DNA from: Pseudomonas asplenii
Lineage (GTDB): Bacteria > Pseudomonadota > Gammaproteobacteria > Pseudomonadales > Pseudomonadaceae
DNA: 64,000 nucleotides
Direction of reading: 5' to 3'
Assembly: GCF_001293465.1 (NCBI RefSeq)
Contig: NZ_JSYZ01000001.1
Location: forward strand, 46,642-110,641
Shown one piece after another: positions 1-10,081 of this stretch. The position numbers were made by a program, and so were the translations under genes. Below the pieces are notes generated by a model that did not search any database, was not told the DNA's origin, and saw nothing but the letters and a program-made list of their open reading frames with translations. How positions within the stretch are numbered: position 1 is the stretch's first letter; each line of letters opens with the position of its first letter.

Positions 1-321
1 AAGCAATTTCGTACACAGCCTAACCTACGCCGAGAAGTCACAAAGCGCGCCGAGAGTAGCAGCTTTGCCGAGGGTCGACTAGAGCCAAACATGGCCCCTA
101 CAGTCATAAACATGACTCAAGAATACCAATCAGTCATTTTAGAGCAAAAATTCTATTCTTCTAATTTTCCGCTCTAGAGCGGGGTTTTCAGGAGCAAAAA
201 AGCTTCGCGGGCAAGCCGCGCTCCTACAGTTCAATGTCGTACGTTCCATTGATGGATGACCCTGAACTGTAGGAGCGTGGCTTGCCCGCGAATGGGCCCG
301 CAAGACCGCCGCTGTTTCCCG
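1..321. other. Non-coding left edge
   Basis: No credible gene is visible in these 321 bases downstream of fadD2. The stretch holds a 14-base perfect palindrome (CCGCTCTAGAGCGG, 169-182) and an inverted pair of REP sequences (204-292). In other pseudomonads fadD1 lies just beyond fadD2 on the same strand, so fadD1 may start left of the window. That is inference only. Confidence 0.6.
204..292. repeat. Inverted pair of REP sequences (REPIN-like)
   Basis: TTCGCGGGCAAGCC and CTCCTACAG at 204-229 are mirrored by CTGTAGGAG and GGCTTGCCCGCGAA at 267-292. The same unit pair recurs at 15463-15554 and 21481-21563. This is the typical extragenic palindrome of fluorescent pseudomonads, and here it follows the 3' end of fadD2. 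Confidence 0.85.
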
Positions 322-2010
322 CTAGGCGATATCGCGCAACTCCCGCCGCAGAATCTTGCCCACCGGCGTCATCGGCAACGAATCACGCAGCACGATGTGC
401 TTGGGTACCTTGTAGCCGGTGAAGTTCTCCTTGCAGTAGGCCTTGAGCTCCTCGACGCTGACCCCGGCCTCCCGCGCCACCACGAACAGCTTCACCGCCT
501 CGCCGGAACGCTCGTCCGGTACGCCGATCACCGCGCAGTTGGCGACTTTCGGGTGAGCCATCACCACGTCCTCGATTTCATTGGGGTACACGTTGAAACC
601 GGAGACGATGATCATGTCCTTCTTGCGGTCGACGATGCGGACAAACCCATCCGGGTCGATCACCGCAATATCGCCGGTCTTGAACCAGCCCTCGTCATCG
701 AGCACCTCGGCCGTCGCCTGTGGCTGCTGCCAGTAACCCTTCATCACCTGCGGGCCCTTGATGCACAGCTCGCCAGGCTGCCCCAGCGGTTGCTCGACAC
801 CGTTGTCATCGATGACCTTCAGCGCCGTGCCCGGCAGCGGCAGGCCGACCGTGCCCAGGCGGCCAAGCTCGCCATAGGGGTTGGTGCAGGCCACCGGTGA
901 GGTTTCGGTGAGCCCGTAGCCCTCGGTGATGCGGCAGCCCGTGGCCTTCTGCCAACGCTCGGCCGTGGCCTTGACCAGTGCGGTGCCGCCGGAATTGGTG
1001 AGCTTGAGTGCGGAGAAATCCAGGTTCTTGAACTCCGGATGCTCCATCAGCGCGACGAACAGCGTGTTGAGCCCCAGCAATGCGGAAAATCGCCACTTCT
1101 TCAGCTCCTTGACGAAGCCGCCGATGTCCCGCGGATTGCCGATCAGCACGTTGTGGTTGCCGGTGACCATCATGCACATGCAGTTCGCGGTGAAGGCATA
1201 GATGTGGTACAGCGGCAGCGGCGCAATGATCACCTCCTGGCCTTCCTTGAGCAGCGGATGGCCGTCGGTGCCCGTCTGGGACATGCAGGCCCGCGCCTGC
1301 TGCATGTTCGCCACCAGGTTGCCGTGGGTGAGCATCGCGCCCTTGGCCAGGCCCGTGGTGCCGCCGGTGTACTGCAACACCGCGATATCGTCGAGGCCGA
1401 CCTGCAGCGGCCGAATGCTCTGGCCGCGGCCCATGTGCAAGGCGCTCTTGAACGAGATGGCCTGGGGCAACTGGTAGGGCGGCACCAGCTTCTTGACCTT
1501 GTCGACCACCAGGTTGGTCAGCCAGCCCTTGGCCGGCGACATCAGGTCGCCCATCTTCGCCTCGATGAGGAACTCGATGCCGGTATCGGGCAGCACTTCC
1601 TGGACCCGCGCACCGAACAGGTTCAGGTAGACCAGTGCACGGGCACCGGAGTCCTTGAACTGGTGGCGCATCTCGCGCACGGTGTACAGCGGATTGGTAT
1701 TGACCACGATCAGCCCGGCGCGCATGGCGCCGAACACGGCGATCGGGTAATGCAGGACGTTGGGCAACTGGACCGCGATGCGGTCGCCCGGACGCAAGTC
1801 GGTGTTGGCTTGCAGGTAACCGGCAAAGGCCGCGCTGTAGCGCTCCAGCTCGGCGTAGGTGAGGGTCACGCCCATGCTGCTGAAGGCCGGGCGATCGGCG
1901 AATTTCTTGCAGGAACGCTCGAAAACCTCGACCACCGACCTGAAGGCCCCCACGTCGATGTCCAGGGGTACGCCGGCCGGGCGTTTGTCATTCCAGAAAT
2001 CAGGTTGCAT
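322..2010 (-). CDS. fadD2: Long-chain-fatty-acid--CoA ligase FadD2
   Basis: This 562-residue acyl-CoA synthetase activates free fatty acids to acyl-CoA through an acyl-adenylate, feeding beta-oxidation at the inner face of the membrane. The AMP-binding P-loop YTGGTTGLAKG lies near residues 214-224, and the C-terminal part keeps the GYGLTET and WFKTGD signatures. The ATG at 2010 is chosen because the product then begins MQPDFWND, as I recall for Pseudomonas FadD2, and matches its usual length. It is divergent from a hydrolase and phaJ1, the same neighbourhood as fadD2 in P. aeruginosa. The paralogue fadD1, usually adjacent, is not inside the window. Confidence 0.95.
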   Translation of the reverse strand: MQPDFWNDKRPAGVPLDIDVGAFRSVVEVFERSCKKFADRPAFSSMGVTLTYAELERYSAAFAGYLQANTDLRPGDRIAVQLPNVLHYPIAVFGAMRAGLIVVNTNPLYTVREMRHQFKDSGARALVYLNLFGARVQEVLPDTGIEFLIEAKMGDLMSPAKGWLTNLVVDKVKKLVPPYQLPQAISFKSALHMGRGQSIRPLQVGLDDIAVLQYTGGTTGLAKGAMLTHGNLVANMQQARACMSQTGTDGHPLLKEGQEVIIAPLPLYHIYAFTANCMCMMVTGNHNVLIGNPRDIGGFVKELKKWRFSALLGLNTLFVALMEHPEFKNLDFSALKLTNSGGTALVKATAERWQKATGCRITEGYGLTETSPVACTNPYGELGRLGTVGLPLPGTALKVIDDNGVEQPLGQPGELCIKGPQVMKGYWQQPQATAEVLDDEGWFKTGDIAVIDPDGFVRIVDRKKDMIIVSGFNVYPNEIEDVVMAHPKVANCAVIGVPDERSGEAVKLFVVAREAGVSVEELKAYCKENFTGYKVPKHIVLRDSLPMTPVGKILRRELRDIA

Positions 2011-2248
2011 TGTTCTTGTCCTCTTGCCTGAGCCTATCCGGAGTCGCTTCGCCAAAGCGAAAAAGCGCTGCTTAGCGGACGGTAGCAGCAATGGGGAATC
2101 AGGCAAATATGCCGGACACACTCATTAACATCATGAATCTTGCCGCCAATGTGCAGCTTGGTCTGCTTCCTGACCGAGGATGCGCTATACAATGGGGCGA
2201 CTGTGTATTCATCACCTGCCCCGTTTCGTCCCGTGCAAAGGAACCGCC

Positions 2249-3193
2249 ATGATCCATGACACTTTCTGGCTGAGCGTGAGTGACCACAGCCGCCTCTACG
2301 TCAATCGTTGGCTGCCCCAGGGCGAGCCCGTGGCGCTGGTGATGCTGTCCCATGGCATGGCCGAGCACAGCGGGCGTTATGCACGCCTGGCCCAAGCGCT
2401 GTGCGAGGCCGGGTATGGCCTGTATGCCCCCGACCAGCGCGGGCATGGCAAAACCGCCGAACAGGGCGTGCTCGGACACTACGCCGACCGGGATGGCTGG
2501 AGTACCGTGGTCAGTGACCTGGCCAGCCTCAACCAGCGCATCGGCGAAGAGTATCCGGGCAAGCCGATCATCCTGCTCGGCCACAGCATGGGCAGCTATA
2601 TTGCCCAGGCCTACCTGCTGCACCACAGCGCCAGCCTGCAGGGGGCGATCCTCAGCGGCTCGAACTTCCAGCCCGTGGCGCTCTATCGCGCCGCCCGCGC
2701 CATCGCCCGTTTCGAACGCTGGCGCCAGGGACCGACCGGCCGCAGCGCATTGATCGACTGGCTGTCGTTCGGCTCCTTCAACAAGGCCTTCAAGCCCAAT
2801 CGCACGGCCTTCGACTGGCTCAGCCGCGACCCGGAGGAGGTCGACAAGTACGTCGCCGACCCGCTCTGTGGCTTCCGTTGCACCAACCAGATGTGGATCG
2901 ACATGCTGGGTGGCCTGCAGCAGATCAGCAAGGCCAGCAACCTGGCGCAGATCGATCCCGGCCTGCCCTTGCTGGTGATCGGCGGCGAACATGACCCGGT
3001 GAGCGAAGGCAGGCGCCTGAAGGATCTTGCCGATGCATTGCGCAATGCAGGTAGCCAGAACCTGCAATTGAGCGTCTACCCACAGGCGCGGCATGAACTG
3101 TTCAATGAAACCAACCGCGACGAAGTGACCGCCGACGTGCTGCAGTGGCTGGAACAGACCCTGGCGCATCGTCGGCCGGGGCATGCCGAATAA
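2249..3193 (+). CDS. Alpha/beta hydrolase, lysophospholipase / monoacylglycerol lipase type
   Basis: A 314-residue serine hydrolase of the alpha/beta fold (Hydrolase_4, PldB-like). The nucleophile elbow GHSMG puts Ser at residue 113, GGEHDPVS near the C-terminus supplies the Asp, and QARHELFNE supplies the His. No signal peptide is visible, so it is probably cytoplasmic. The ATG at 2249 follows AAAGGAACCGCC, a good ribosome-binding site, and gives the expected N-terminus; an upstream in-frame start at 2180 has no such site. It lies between fadD2 and phaJ1, so a role in releasing fatty acids from lysolipids or monoglycerides is likely but inferred. Confidence 0.88.
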   Translation: MIHDTFWLSVSDHSRLYVNRWLPQGEPVALVMLSHGMAEHSGRYARLAQALCEAGYGLYAPDQRGHGKTAEQGVLGHYADRDGWSTVVSDLASLNQRIGEEYPGKPIILLGHSMGSYIAQAYLLHHSASLQGAILSGSNFQPVALYRAARAIARFERWRQGPTGRSALIDWLSFGSFNKAFKPNRTAFDWLSRDPEEVDKYVADPLCGFRCTNQMWIDMLGGLQQISKASNLAQIDPGLPLLVIGGEHDPVSEGRRLKDLADALRNAGSQNLQLSVYPQARHELFNETNRDEVTADVLQWLEQTLAHRRPGHAE

Positions 3194-3203
3194 TTTCCAA
3201 CGT

Positions 3204-3227
3204 TTAAAATCAATGGTTTGATTTTAA
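3204..3227. promoter_or_regulatory. Perfect 24-bp palindrome upstream of phaJ1
   Basis: TTAAAATCAA, spacer TGGT, then TTGATTTTAA: ten matched bases on each side of a four-base spacer. It lies after the hydrolase stop and 26 bases before the phaJ1 ATG. It could be an operator for a dimeric regulator, or less probably an AT-rich RNA hairpin that weakly uncouples phaJ1 from the hydrolase. Confidence 0.6.
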
Positions 3228-3253
3228 GAATCTCTTCACAGGACAGGTATCAG

Positions 3254-3730
3254 ATGACCCAGGTGACCAACACGCCTTACGAGGCACTCGAAGTCGGCCA
3301 GACCGCCAGCTACAGCAAGACCGTGGAAGAACGTGATATCCAGCTGTTCGCCGCGATGTCCGGCGACCACAATCCGGTGCATCTGGACGCCGAGTTCGCC
3401 GCCGCCAGCATGTTCAAGGAGCGCATCGCCCACGGCATGTTCAGCGGCGCGCTGATCAGCGCGGCGGTCGCCTGCGAACTGCCCGGGCCGGGCACCATCT
3501 ACCTGGGCCAGCAGATGAGCTTCCAGAAGCCGGTGAAAATCGGCGACACCCTGACCGTACGCCTGGAAATCCTCGAGAAGCTGCCGAAGTTCCGCGTGCG
3601 TATCGCCACCCGTGTGTTCAACCAGCGCGATGAGCTGGTGGTGGACGGGGAGGCGGAGATCCTGGCGCCGCGTAAACAGCAGACCGTAACCCTGACCAGC
3701 CCGCCACCGATCACCATCGGCGGCGTCTGA
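3254..3730 (+). CDS. phaJ1: (R)-specific enoyl-CoA hydratase PhaJ1 (MaoC family)
   Basis: A 158-residue single hot-dog MaoC-like hydratase. It adds water to trans-2-enoyl-CoA to give (R)-3-hydroxyacyl-CoA, diverting beta-oxidation intermediates to polyhydroxyalkanoate synthesis. The hydratase-2 motif GDHNPVHLD gives the catalytic Asp38 and His43, followed by the conserved FKERIAHGM. The sequence resembles P. aeruginosa PhaJ1 closely throughout, including GPGTIYLGQ and the C-terminal PPITIG. The ATG at 3254 gives the family N-terminus; an in-frame start at 3218 would lie inside the palindrome. Confidence 0.93.
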   Translation: MTQVTNTPYEALEVGQTASYSKTVEERDIQLFAAMSGDHNPVHLDAEFAAASMFKERIAHGMFSGALISAAVACELPGPGTIYLGQQMSFQKPVKIGDTLTVRLEILEKLPKFRVRIATRVFNQRDELVVDGEAEILAPRKQQTVTLTSPPPITIGGV

Positions 3731-3738
3731 CCGGCCCC

Positions 3739-3757
3739 TTCGCGGGCAGCCCGCGAA
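3739..3757. repeat. Short REP half-site palindrome
   Basis: TTCGCGGGCAGCCCGCGAA is a compact palindrome built from the REP core, just after the phaJ1 stop. It is a degenerate member of the REP family seen elsewhere in the window. Confidence 0.55.
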
Positions 3758-3802
3758 TACCAGGGTCGGCCCACAGCGCTTCAACGTTACCGGGAACCCA
3801 TG

Positions 3803-3831
3803 AAAAAACGCCGGCTGAGCCGGCGTTTTTC
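3803..3831. terminator. Bidirectional intrinsic terminator
   Basis: AAAAAACGCCGGC, loop TGA, GCCGGCGTTTTT: a GC stem flanked by A and T runs between the convergent phaJ1 and DUF2383 genes, so it can serve both strands. Confidence 0.85.
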
Positions 3832-3845
3832 ATTCAGGCAGACAC

Positions 3846-4310
3846 TCAGCTCGCACGAGCGATGTTGCGCAGCGCCTTGACCTGGTCATGGTTGCGCAAC
3901 ACACCCTGGTACTGGCGATCGACCAGATCACGCAGCCCCAGCATGTTGTGCTTGACCAGCTTCTCCAGCGCCTCGCGATAGGCCTTCTTGGCATGGTCCT
4001 CACCGCGCTCGGCCTCGTTGAGCACCGCTTCCTCACCCTTGCCGGTGAACAGCGCCTTCACATCGACCCAGCGCCGGTGCAGGTCACCGGAAAGGCTGGT
4101 GGTGGTTTCCGGGTCGCCGCCCAGCTTGCGCACTTCAGCCTGCAACTCTGCCGCCGCGGCGGCACATTCGCTGGAGCGTTTGACGAACAGCGCCTTCAGT
4201 TCAGGGTGCTTGATATCCTCGGCACAGGTCTTGAAGCCTTCCTGGCCATCCTTGCTGACCTCGATCAGGTGGTTGAGGATCGAAATGGCTTCTTTGTTCA
4301 CGTCGGTCAT
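3846..4310 (-). CDS. PA2169-type four-helix-bundle protein (DUF2383)
   Basis: A 154-residue, mostly helical, soluble protein with no signal peptide. Acidic and histidine residues are scattered through predicted helices (for example the EAERGEDHAKKAYREAL segment), as in the ferritin-like DUF2383/PA2169 family. The reaction is unknown; a stress role is often assumed because relatives are stress-induced. It is monocistronic, ends at the bidirectional terminator and has its own upstream region at 4311-4514. Confidence 0.8.
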   Translation of the reverse strand: MTDVNKEAISILNHLIEVSKDGQEGFKTCAEDIKHPELKALFVKRSSECAAAAAELQAEVRKLGGDPETTTSLSGDLHRRWVDVKALFTGKGEEAVLNEAERGEDHAKKAYREALEKLVKHNMLGLRDLVDRQYQGVLRNHDQVKALRNIARAS

Positions 4311-4514
4311 GACTCAATTCCTTCTGGTGGTGGAAGTTGAGTCGTATATTGCAGAGCGCGTGCCAGCCTTGAATCTGGATTTTTACCTTTTATTTTCAAT
4401 AACTTACGAATATCCGAAAAATCTGTATCACTGCTATTTGCATGATCTGTCAATTGGCCTGCATGCAGAATGCCGGTATTTTTCCCGTTGCTTGAACACC
4501 TGAGGCAAGCCCGC

Positions 4515-4751
4515 ATGAACCCTGAAAAACTCGAACTGCTGGTCACGCGCGAGATGCCCTTCGGCAAGTACAAGGGACGCATCCTCGCCGACCTGCCCGG
4601 CCCCTATCTGAACTGGTTCGCCCGTGAAGGCTTTCCCCACGGCGAACTCGGGGGCCTGCTGGCGCTGATGCACGAGATCGACCACAACGGCCTCGGCGAC
4701 CTGCTCGACCCGCTGCGCGCCAAACACGGCAAGCCCAAGCCCCGTCACTGA
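4515..4751 (+). CDS. DUF3820 family small protein
   Basis: A 78-residue protein with the family signature MPFGKYKGRILADLPGPYLNW followed by a helical HEIDHNG region. It matches DUF3820, which Pfam labels a putative quorum-sensing-regulated virulence factor; the molecular function is not established. The ATG at 4515 is preceded by GAGGCAAGC. It sits 27 bases upstream of an aminotransferase-fold gene and probably shares its transcript. Confidence 0.8.
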   Translation: MNPEKLELLVTREMPFGKYKGRILADLPGPYLNWFAREGFPHGELGGLLALMHEIDHNGLGDLLDPLRAKHGKPKPRH

Positions 4752-4778
4752 AACCCGCCCCCGAAGGAAAGTGCACGC

Positions 4779-5963
4779 ATGCCAAGGAATCAAGACAACG
4801 CCCGCGACGAACACTTCTGGCAGGCAGTGGCCCGGCGCTACGACGTCGAGCCGGGCCCGATCAACCTGGAGAACGGCTACTTCGGCCGCATGACCCGCCG
4901 GGTGGTCGAGGAGTACCAGCGCAATATCGACTTCATCAACCGCAGCAACTCGGTGCATGTCCGCCAGCATTTCGACAGGACCGGGGGCGCGGCGATTCGC
5001 GCCGAGCTGGCCGAGCTCATGGGCGTCAGCGAACAGGCGATCACCTTCAGCCAGAACGCCACCGATTCCCTGCAGGTGCTGATCCGCAACTACAACCGCC
5101 TGCAGCCAGGCGACCAGGTGCTGTACAGCGACCTGGAATACGAGACGGTCAAGGGCGCGCTGAACTGGCTGGAGCGCCATCGTGGCGTGCAGGTGGTCCG
5201 TATCGGGCACACGCATCCGGCCAGCTACGACAGCCTGCTCGCGAGCTATCGCGAGGCGTTCGCCCGCTACCCGCGCCTGAAGCTGATGGCGCTGACCCAT
5301 GTCACCCACCGCACCGGGCTGGTGATGCCGGTCAAGGCCATCGTCGACGCGGCCACCGAGCATGGGGTCGATGTGATTCTCGACGGCGCCCATGCCCTGG
5401 GGCAGCTCGACTTCGACCTGCAGGAACTGGGTGTGGCGTTCGCCGGCTTCAACCTGCAGAAATGGATCGGCGCGCCACTGAGCCTGGGGGTGCTCTACAT
5501 CGCCCCCGAGCGCCTGGGCGACATCGACCCGGACATGGGCGAAACGCACTTCCCCATCACCGACGTACGCTCGCGCACGCCCCACAGCACAGCGAACATT
5601 CCGGCACTGATGACCCTGCCGACGGTGCTCGCCGAGCATTGGGAAATCGGCGGCGCCGCGGCCAAGGGTGCGCGCCTGGCCTACCTGCGCGACCTGTGGG
5701 TGAGCGAGGCACGCCAGCTGCCCGGCATCGAGGTGCTGACCCCGGACGATCCGCGGCTGTATGGCGCGATCACCTCGCTGCGCTTCACCCGCCAGGCGAA
5801 CCAGCAGGTGATGGTCGAGCGGTTGCTCAAGGAATACAACCTGTTCACCGTGATGCGCAGCGGGTCGGCTTGCGGGCCCTGTATCCGGATTACTCCGGGC
5901 TTTACCACTTCGCCGCAGGAGATGGGTCAGTTGATCAGGGCGCTGGCCGAACTGAGTGGCTGA
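4779..5963 (+). CDS. Class V aminotransferase-fold PLP enzyme (isopenicillin N epimerase-like)
   Basis: A 394-residue fold-type I PLP enzyme. DGAHALGQLDFD contains the Asp that pairs with the pyridine nitrogen, and FNLQKWIGAP places the Schiff-base lysine at residue 228. SGSACGPCIRITPGF near the C-terminus is the arginine-containing carboxylate-binding end of the fold. It resembles CefD/SufS relatives annotated as isopenicillin N epimerase-like, but no beta-lactam genes are nearby and the substrate cannot be assigned. The start at 4779 is preceded by GAAGGAAAG. No signal peptide. Confidence 0.85.
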   Translation: MPRNQDNARDEHFWQAVARRYDVEPGPINLENGYFGRMTRRVVEEYQRNIDFINRSNSVHVRQHFDRTGGAAIRAELAELMGVSEQAITFSQNATDSLQVLIRNYNRLQPGDQVLYSDLEYETVKGALNWLERHRGVQVVRIGHTHPASYDSLLASYREAFARYPRLKLMALTHVTHRTGLVMPVKAIVDAATEHGVDVILDGAHALGQLDFDLQELGVAFAGFNLQKWIGAPLSLGVLYIAPERLGDIDPDMGETHFPITDVRSRTPHSTANIPALMTLPTVLAEHWEIGGAAAKGARLAYLRDLWVSEARQLPGIEVLTPDDPRLYGAITSLRFTRQANQQVMVERLLKEYNLFTVMRSGSACGPCIRITPGFTTSPQEMGQLIRALAELSG

Positions 5964-5984
5964 CCTGGGGTCGGTGTGAAGCCC

Positions 5985-6062
5985 GTTCGCGGATGAGTCC
6001 AGCGCCCACCGGCGTACACCCGACACCGGGTTGGCCACTGGGAGCCGGACTCATCCGCGAAC
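5985..6062. repeat. Long inverted repeat, second REP family
   Basis: GTTCGCGGATGAGTCC at 5985-6000 is mirrored perfectly by GGACTCATCCGCGAAC at 6047-6062, with 46 bases between that contain a smaller imperfect hairpin. The core differs from the GCGGGCAAGCC REPs. It lies between convergent genes. Confidence 0.7.
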
Positions 6063-6084
6063 AGCCCCGCCACTTTCCCAAGGC

Positions 6085-6117
6085 AAAAAAAAACGGTGCG
6101 CCGACCAAGCGCACCGT
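6085..6117 (-). terminator. Intrinsic terminator of the zwf-pgl-eda operon
   Basis: ACGGTGCGC and GCGCACCGT flank a seven-base loop, and an uninterrupted A run on the plus strand (6085-6093) becomes the U tract for minus-strand transcription. It is positioned 40 bases past the eda stop. Confidence 0.85.
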
Positions 6118-6156
6118 AAAGCCGTAGAACACACAACGAATTCGGTAAGGGGTGAA

Positions 6157-6822
6157 TCAGTCCAGCAGCGACAGGGCCTGGGCCGTGCATTCCTGGATGC
6201 GGCCCCAGTCACCGTTCTTGATCCACTCCGGATCGAGCATCCAGCTGCCGCCGACGCACATGACGTTTTTCAGCGCCATGTAGCTCTTGATGTTGCCCGG
6301 ACCGACACCGCCGGTCGGGCAGAATTTCACTTCGCCAAACGGCCCGCCCAGGGCCTTGATCGCTGCCACGCCACCGCTGACTTCCGCCGGGAACAGCTTG
6401 AAGCGGCGATAGCCCAGGGCGTAGCCCTCCATGATCCCCGAGGCGCTGCTGATGCCCGGCAACAGCGGGATCGGGCTGTCGACGCCAGCCTCCAGCAGAT
6501 CACGGGTAATGCCCGGCGTGACGATGAACTGCGAACCCGCCGCCTCGGCTGCCGCCAGCATCTGGCGATCGAGCACGGTACCGGCACCGGTCACCAGTTC
6601 CGGACGCTGCTCACGCAGGATCTCGATGGCCTTGAGGCCGAACTGCGAGCGCAGGGTCACTTCCAGGGCGGTCAGGCCACCAGCGGCCAGGGCATCGGCC
6701 AGTGGCAGCACGTCCGCCACGCGGTTGATGGTGATGACCGGCAGGATCCGCGCACGGGTGCACAACTGATCGATCAGGGCGACCTTGTCTGCCATGGAGA
6801 CGGTCGGGGCATTTTTTGTCAT
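6157..6822 (-). CDS. eda: 2-dehydro-3-deoxyphosphogluconate (KDPG) aldolase
   Basis: A 221-residue class I aldolase that splits KDPG into pyruvate and glyceraldehyde-3-phosphate, the last Entner-Doudoroff step. Glu54 in ALEVTLRS and the Schiff-base Lys142 in FKLFPAE are present, as are the GAGTV and FCPTGGV phosphate-binding segments. The start at 6822 follows AAGGATCAG and matches the family N-terminus. An alternative ATG at 6843 would overlap the pgl stop by four bases (ATGA) and cannot be excluded. Last gene of zwf-pgl-eda. Confidence 0.96.
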   Translation of the reverse strand: MTKNAPTVSMADKVALIDQLCTRARILPVITINRVADVLPLADALAAGGLTALEVTLRSQFGLKAIEILREQRPELVTGAGTVLDRQMLAAAEAAGSQFIVTPGITRDLLEAGVDSPIPLLPGISSASGIMEGYALGYRRFKLFPAEVSGGVAAIKALGGPFGEVKFCPTGGVGPGNIKSYMALKNVMCVGGSWMLDPEWIKNGDWGRIQECTAQALSLLD

Positions 6823-6839
6823 AGCGGCTGATCCTTGGC

Positions 6840-7539
6840 TCATGGGCACCAGTAAATCTCTAGGGGGGGTTGCAGAAACGCACGAACCGGCATGGCGGCG
6901 AGGTCATCGCCGGCCAGGGCGGCATTCAGGGTGGTCAGTTTCGACTGACCGGAAATCGCCAATACGGTAAAGGTCGCCGAAGCCAGCAAGGCCCGGCTCA
7001 TGCTCAGCCGCTGATGCGGCACGGTCGGTGCCAGCATCGGCCAGACCCGCCGGCTGCCGTCCACCTGCAAGGCGGCCTGCAGGTTCGGGCTGTCCGGGAA
7101 CAGCGACGCGGTGTGGCCGTCATCGCCCATGCCGAGCACCAGCACGTCGATGTCCGGCAGTTCGGCGAGGAACTGGTCGGCCTGCTGCGCCGCTTCGTCG
7201 AGGTTGGCCGCGGCGTTGTACAGGCCGATGAAGCGCGCCTTGGCCGCCGCACCCTGCAGCAGATAACGCTTGAGCAACCCGGCATTGCTGTCGGCGTGCT
7301 CGACCGGTACCCAGCGCTCGTCCGCCAGGCTGATCACCACCTTGCTCCAGTCCAGATCCTGTTTGACCAGGTGCTGGAAAAACGCCACCGGGCTGCGCCC
7401 GCCGGAAACCACCAGGGTTGCCACGCCACGGGCGGCAATCGCCGTACGCAATTGTTGCGCCACGGCCAGGGCCTGGCCTTCGGCCAACAGCACCGGCGTG
7501 CGGAACTCGTGCCCGACCACGCCCTTGGGCAGTTTCAGT

Positions 7540-7553
<14 letters not shown>
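6840..7553 (-). CDS. pgl: 6-phosphogluconolactonase
   Basis: A 237-residue cytosolic enzyme of the NagB/RpiA-like fold (DevB type). It hydrolyses 6-phosphogluconolactone, made by Zwf, to 6-phosphogluconate. Conserved motifs are [16 protein letters not shown] and [14 protein letters not shown]. The chosen ATG at 7553 lies inside the zwf 3' end (14-base overlap), implying translational coupling; an in-frame start at 7568 lies deeper in zwf. The stop overlaps possible upstream eda starts. Confidence 0.96.
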
Positions 7554-9009
<1,456 letters not shown>

Positions 9010-9014
9010 GATGT

Positions 9015-9022
9015 TTGTTCTT
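9015..9022 (-). promoter_or_regulatory. AAnAAnAA (Hfq/Crc-type) motif before zwf
   Basis: AAGAACAA on the minus strand lies 5 bases upstream of the zwf ATG, within the ribosome-binding region. It fits the AAnAAnAA pattern bound by Hfq with Crc during catabolite repression in pseudomonads. A short motif, so chance is possible. Confidence 0.45.
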
Positions 9023-9076
9023 TTATCAAGTTAAACGATAAATACCTTTTTTCGAGGCATCACTCAAGGAAAAAAT

Positions 9077-9092
9077 GTAGTAATAACCACAA
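9077..9092. promoter_or_regulatory. HexR operator candidate in the zwf/hexR intergenic region
   Basis: TGTAGT-AATA-ACCACA is a near-perfect inverted repeat (one mismatch), nested in a wider AAATGT...ACATTT symmetry at 9073-9097. It resembles the HexR operators described in Pseudomonas (TTGT-N7/8-ACAA; TGTA...TACA). It lies between divergent zwf and hexR and could control both. Confidence 0.65.
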
Positions 9093-9211
9093 CATTTCTT
9101 CAAAATCACGATTGCGAGTGGTGGTCCACAAGCGCCATCAGTAGGATAGGCCACCGCCGAGAACTGCCAAAACGCGTTCTCCCATGCATTGCAGAACCAA
9201 GGAACACCAAC

Positions 9212-10081
9212 ATGGACCGCGTGCGAAATCTGCTGGAACAGATCCAGAATCGCCTCGAAGACCTGAACAAGGCCGAGCGCAAGGTCGCCGAAGTCATCCT
9301 GCTCAACCCGCAGCAGGCGACCCGCTACAGCATCGCCGCCCTTGCCCAGGCGGCATCGGTCAGCGAACCGACGGTCAACCGTTTCTGTCGTTCGTTCGAC
9401 GTCAGCGGCTACCCGGAACTCAAGCTGCAACTGGCGCAGAGCCTGGCCAGCGGCGCGGCCTATGTCAGCCGGGCGGTGGAAGCCGACGACAATTCCGAGG
9501 CCTACACGCAGAAGATCTTCGCCAGCGCCATCGCCTCCCTCGACAGCGTCAGCAAGGTGCTCGACCCCGAGCAGGTCAACCGGGCCGTCGACCTGTTGAC
9601 CCAGGCCCGGCAGATCCACTTCTTCGGCCTCGGCGCTTCGGCACCGGTGGCCATGGACGCCCTGCACAAGTTCTTCCGTTTCAACATTGCGGTCACGGCC
9701 CACGCCGACGTACTGATGCAACGCATGATCGCTTCGGTGGCCCATACCGGCGAACTGTTCGTGATCATCTCCTACACAGGCCGCACCCGGGAACTGGTGG
9801 AAGTGGCACGCATCGCCCGGGCCAACGGCGCCTCGGTCCTGGGGCTGACCGCTGCCGGCTCGCCCCTGGCCAAGGCCAGCACCCTGAGCCTGAACATCCC
9901 GTTGCCGGAGGACACCGACATCTACATGCCGATGACTTCGCGGATCGTCCAGTTGACCGTGCTCGACGTGCTGGCCACCGGCATGACCCTGCGCCGCGGC
10001 GTGGACTTCCAGCCACACCTGCGCAAGATCAAGGAAAGCCTCAACGCCAGCCGTTACCCGGTGGGCGACGAGTACGACTGA
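9212..10081 (+). CDS. hexR: HexR, RpiR-family repressor of glucose catabolism
   Basis: A 289-residue repressor. An N-terminal RpiR helix-turn-helix spans about residues 1-77 (recognition segment [12 protein letters not shown] at 51-62). A sugar-phosphate isomerase (SIS) domain from about 120 carries the phosphate-binding FGLGASAP and SYTGRTRE motifs. Family knowledge: HexR binds zwf, edd and gap promoters and is released by KDPG. The ATG at 9212 is used; upstream ACCAACATG lacks a strong ribosome site. Its 3' end overlaps the convergent mutarotase gene by 28 bases. Confidence 0.96.
   Translation: MDRVRNLLEQIQNRLEDLNKAERKVAEVILLNPQQATRYSIAALAQAASVSEPTVNRFCRSFDVSGYPELKLQLAQSLASGAAYVSRAVEADDNSEAYTQKIFASAIASLDSVSKVLDPEQVNRAVDLLTQARQIHFFGLGASAPVAMDALHKFFRFNIAVTAHADVLMQRMIASVAHTGELFVIISYTGRTRELVEVARIARANGASVLGLTAAGSPLAKASTLSLNIPLPEDTDIYMPMTSRIVQLTVLDVLATGMTLRRGVDFQPHLRKIKESLNASRYPVGDEYD

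Noticed and set aside
204-292. Possible CRISPR repeat pair
   Set aside because: The units are inverted, not direct, occur as pairs at three distant loci and match Pseudomonas REP sequence.
4779-5963. Beta-lactam biosynthesis gene (isopenicillin N epimerase)
   Set aside because: Only the fold is shared; there are no ACV synthetase, IPNS or cef genes around it.
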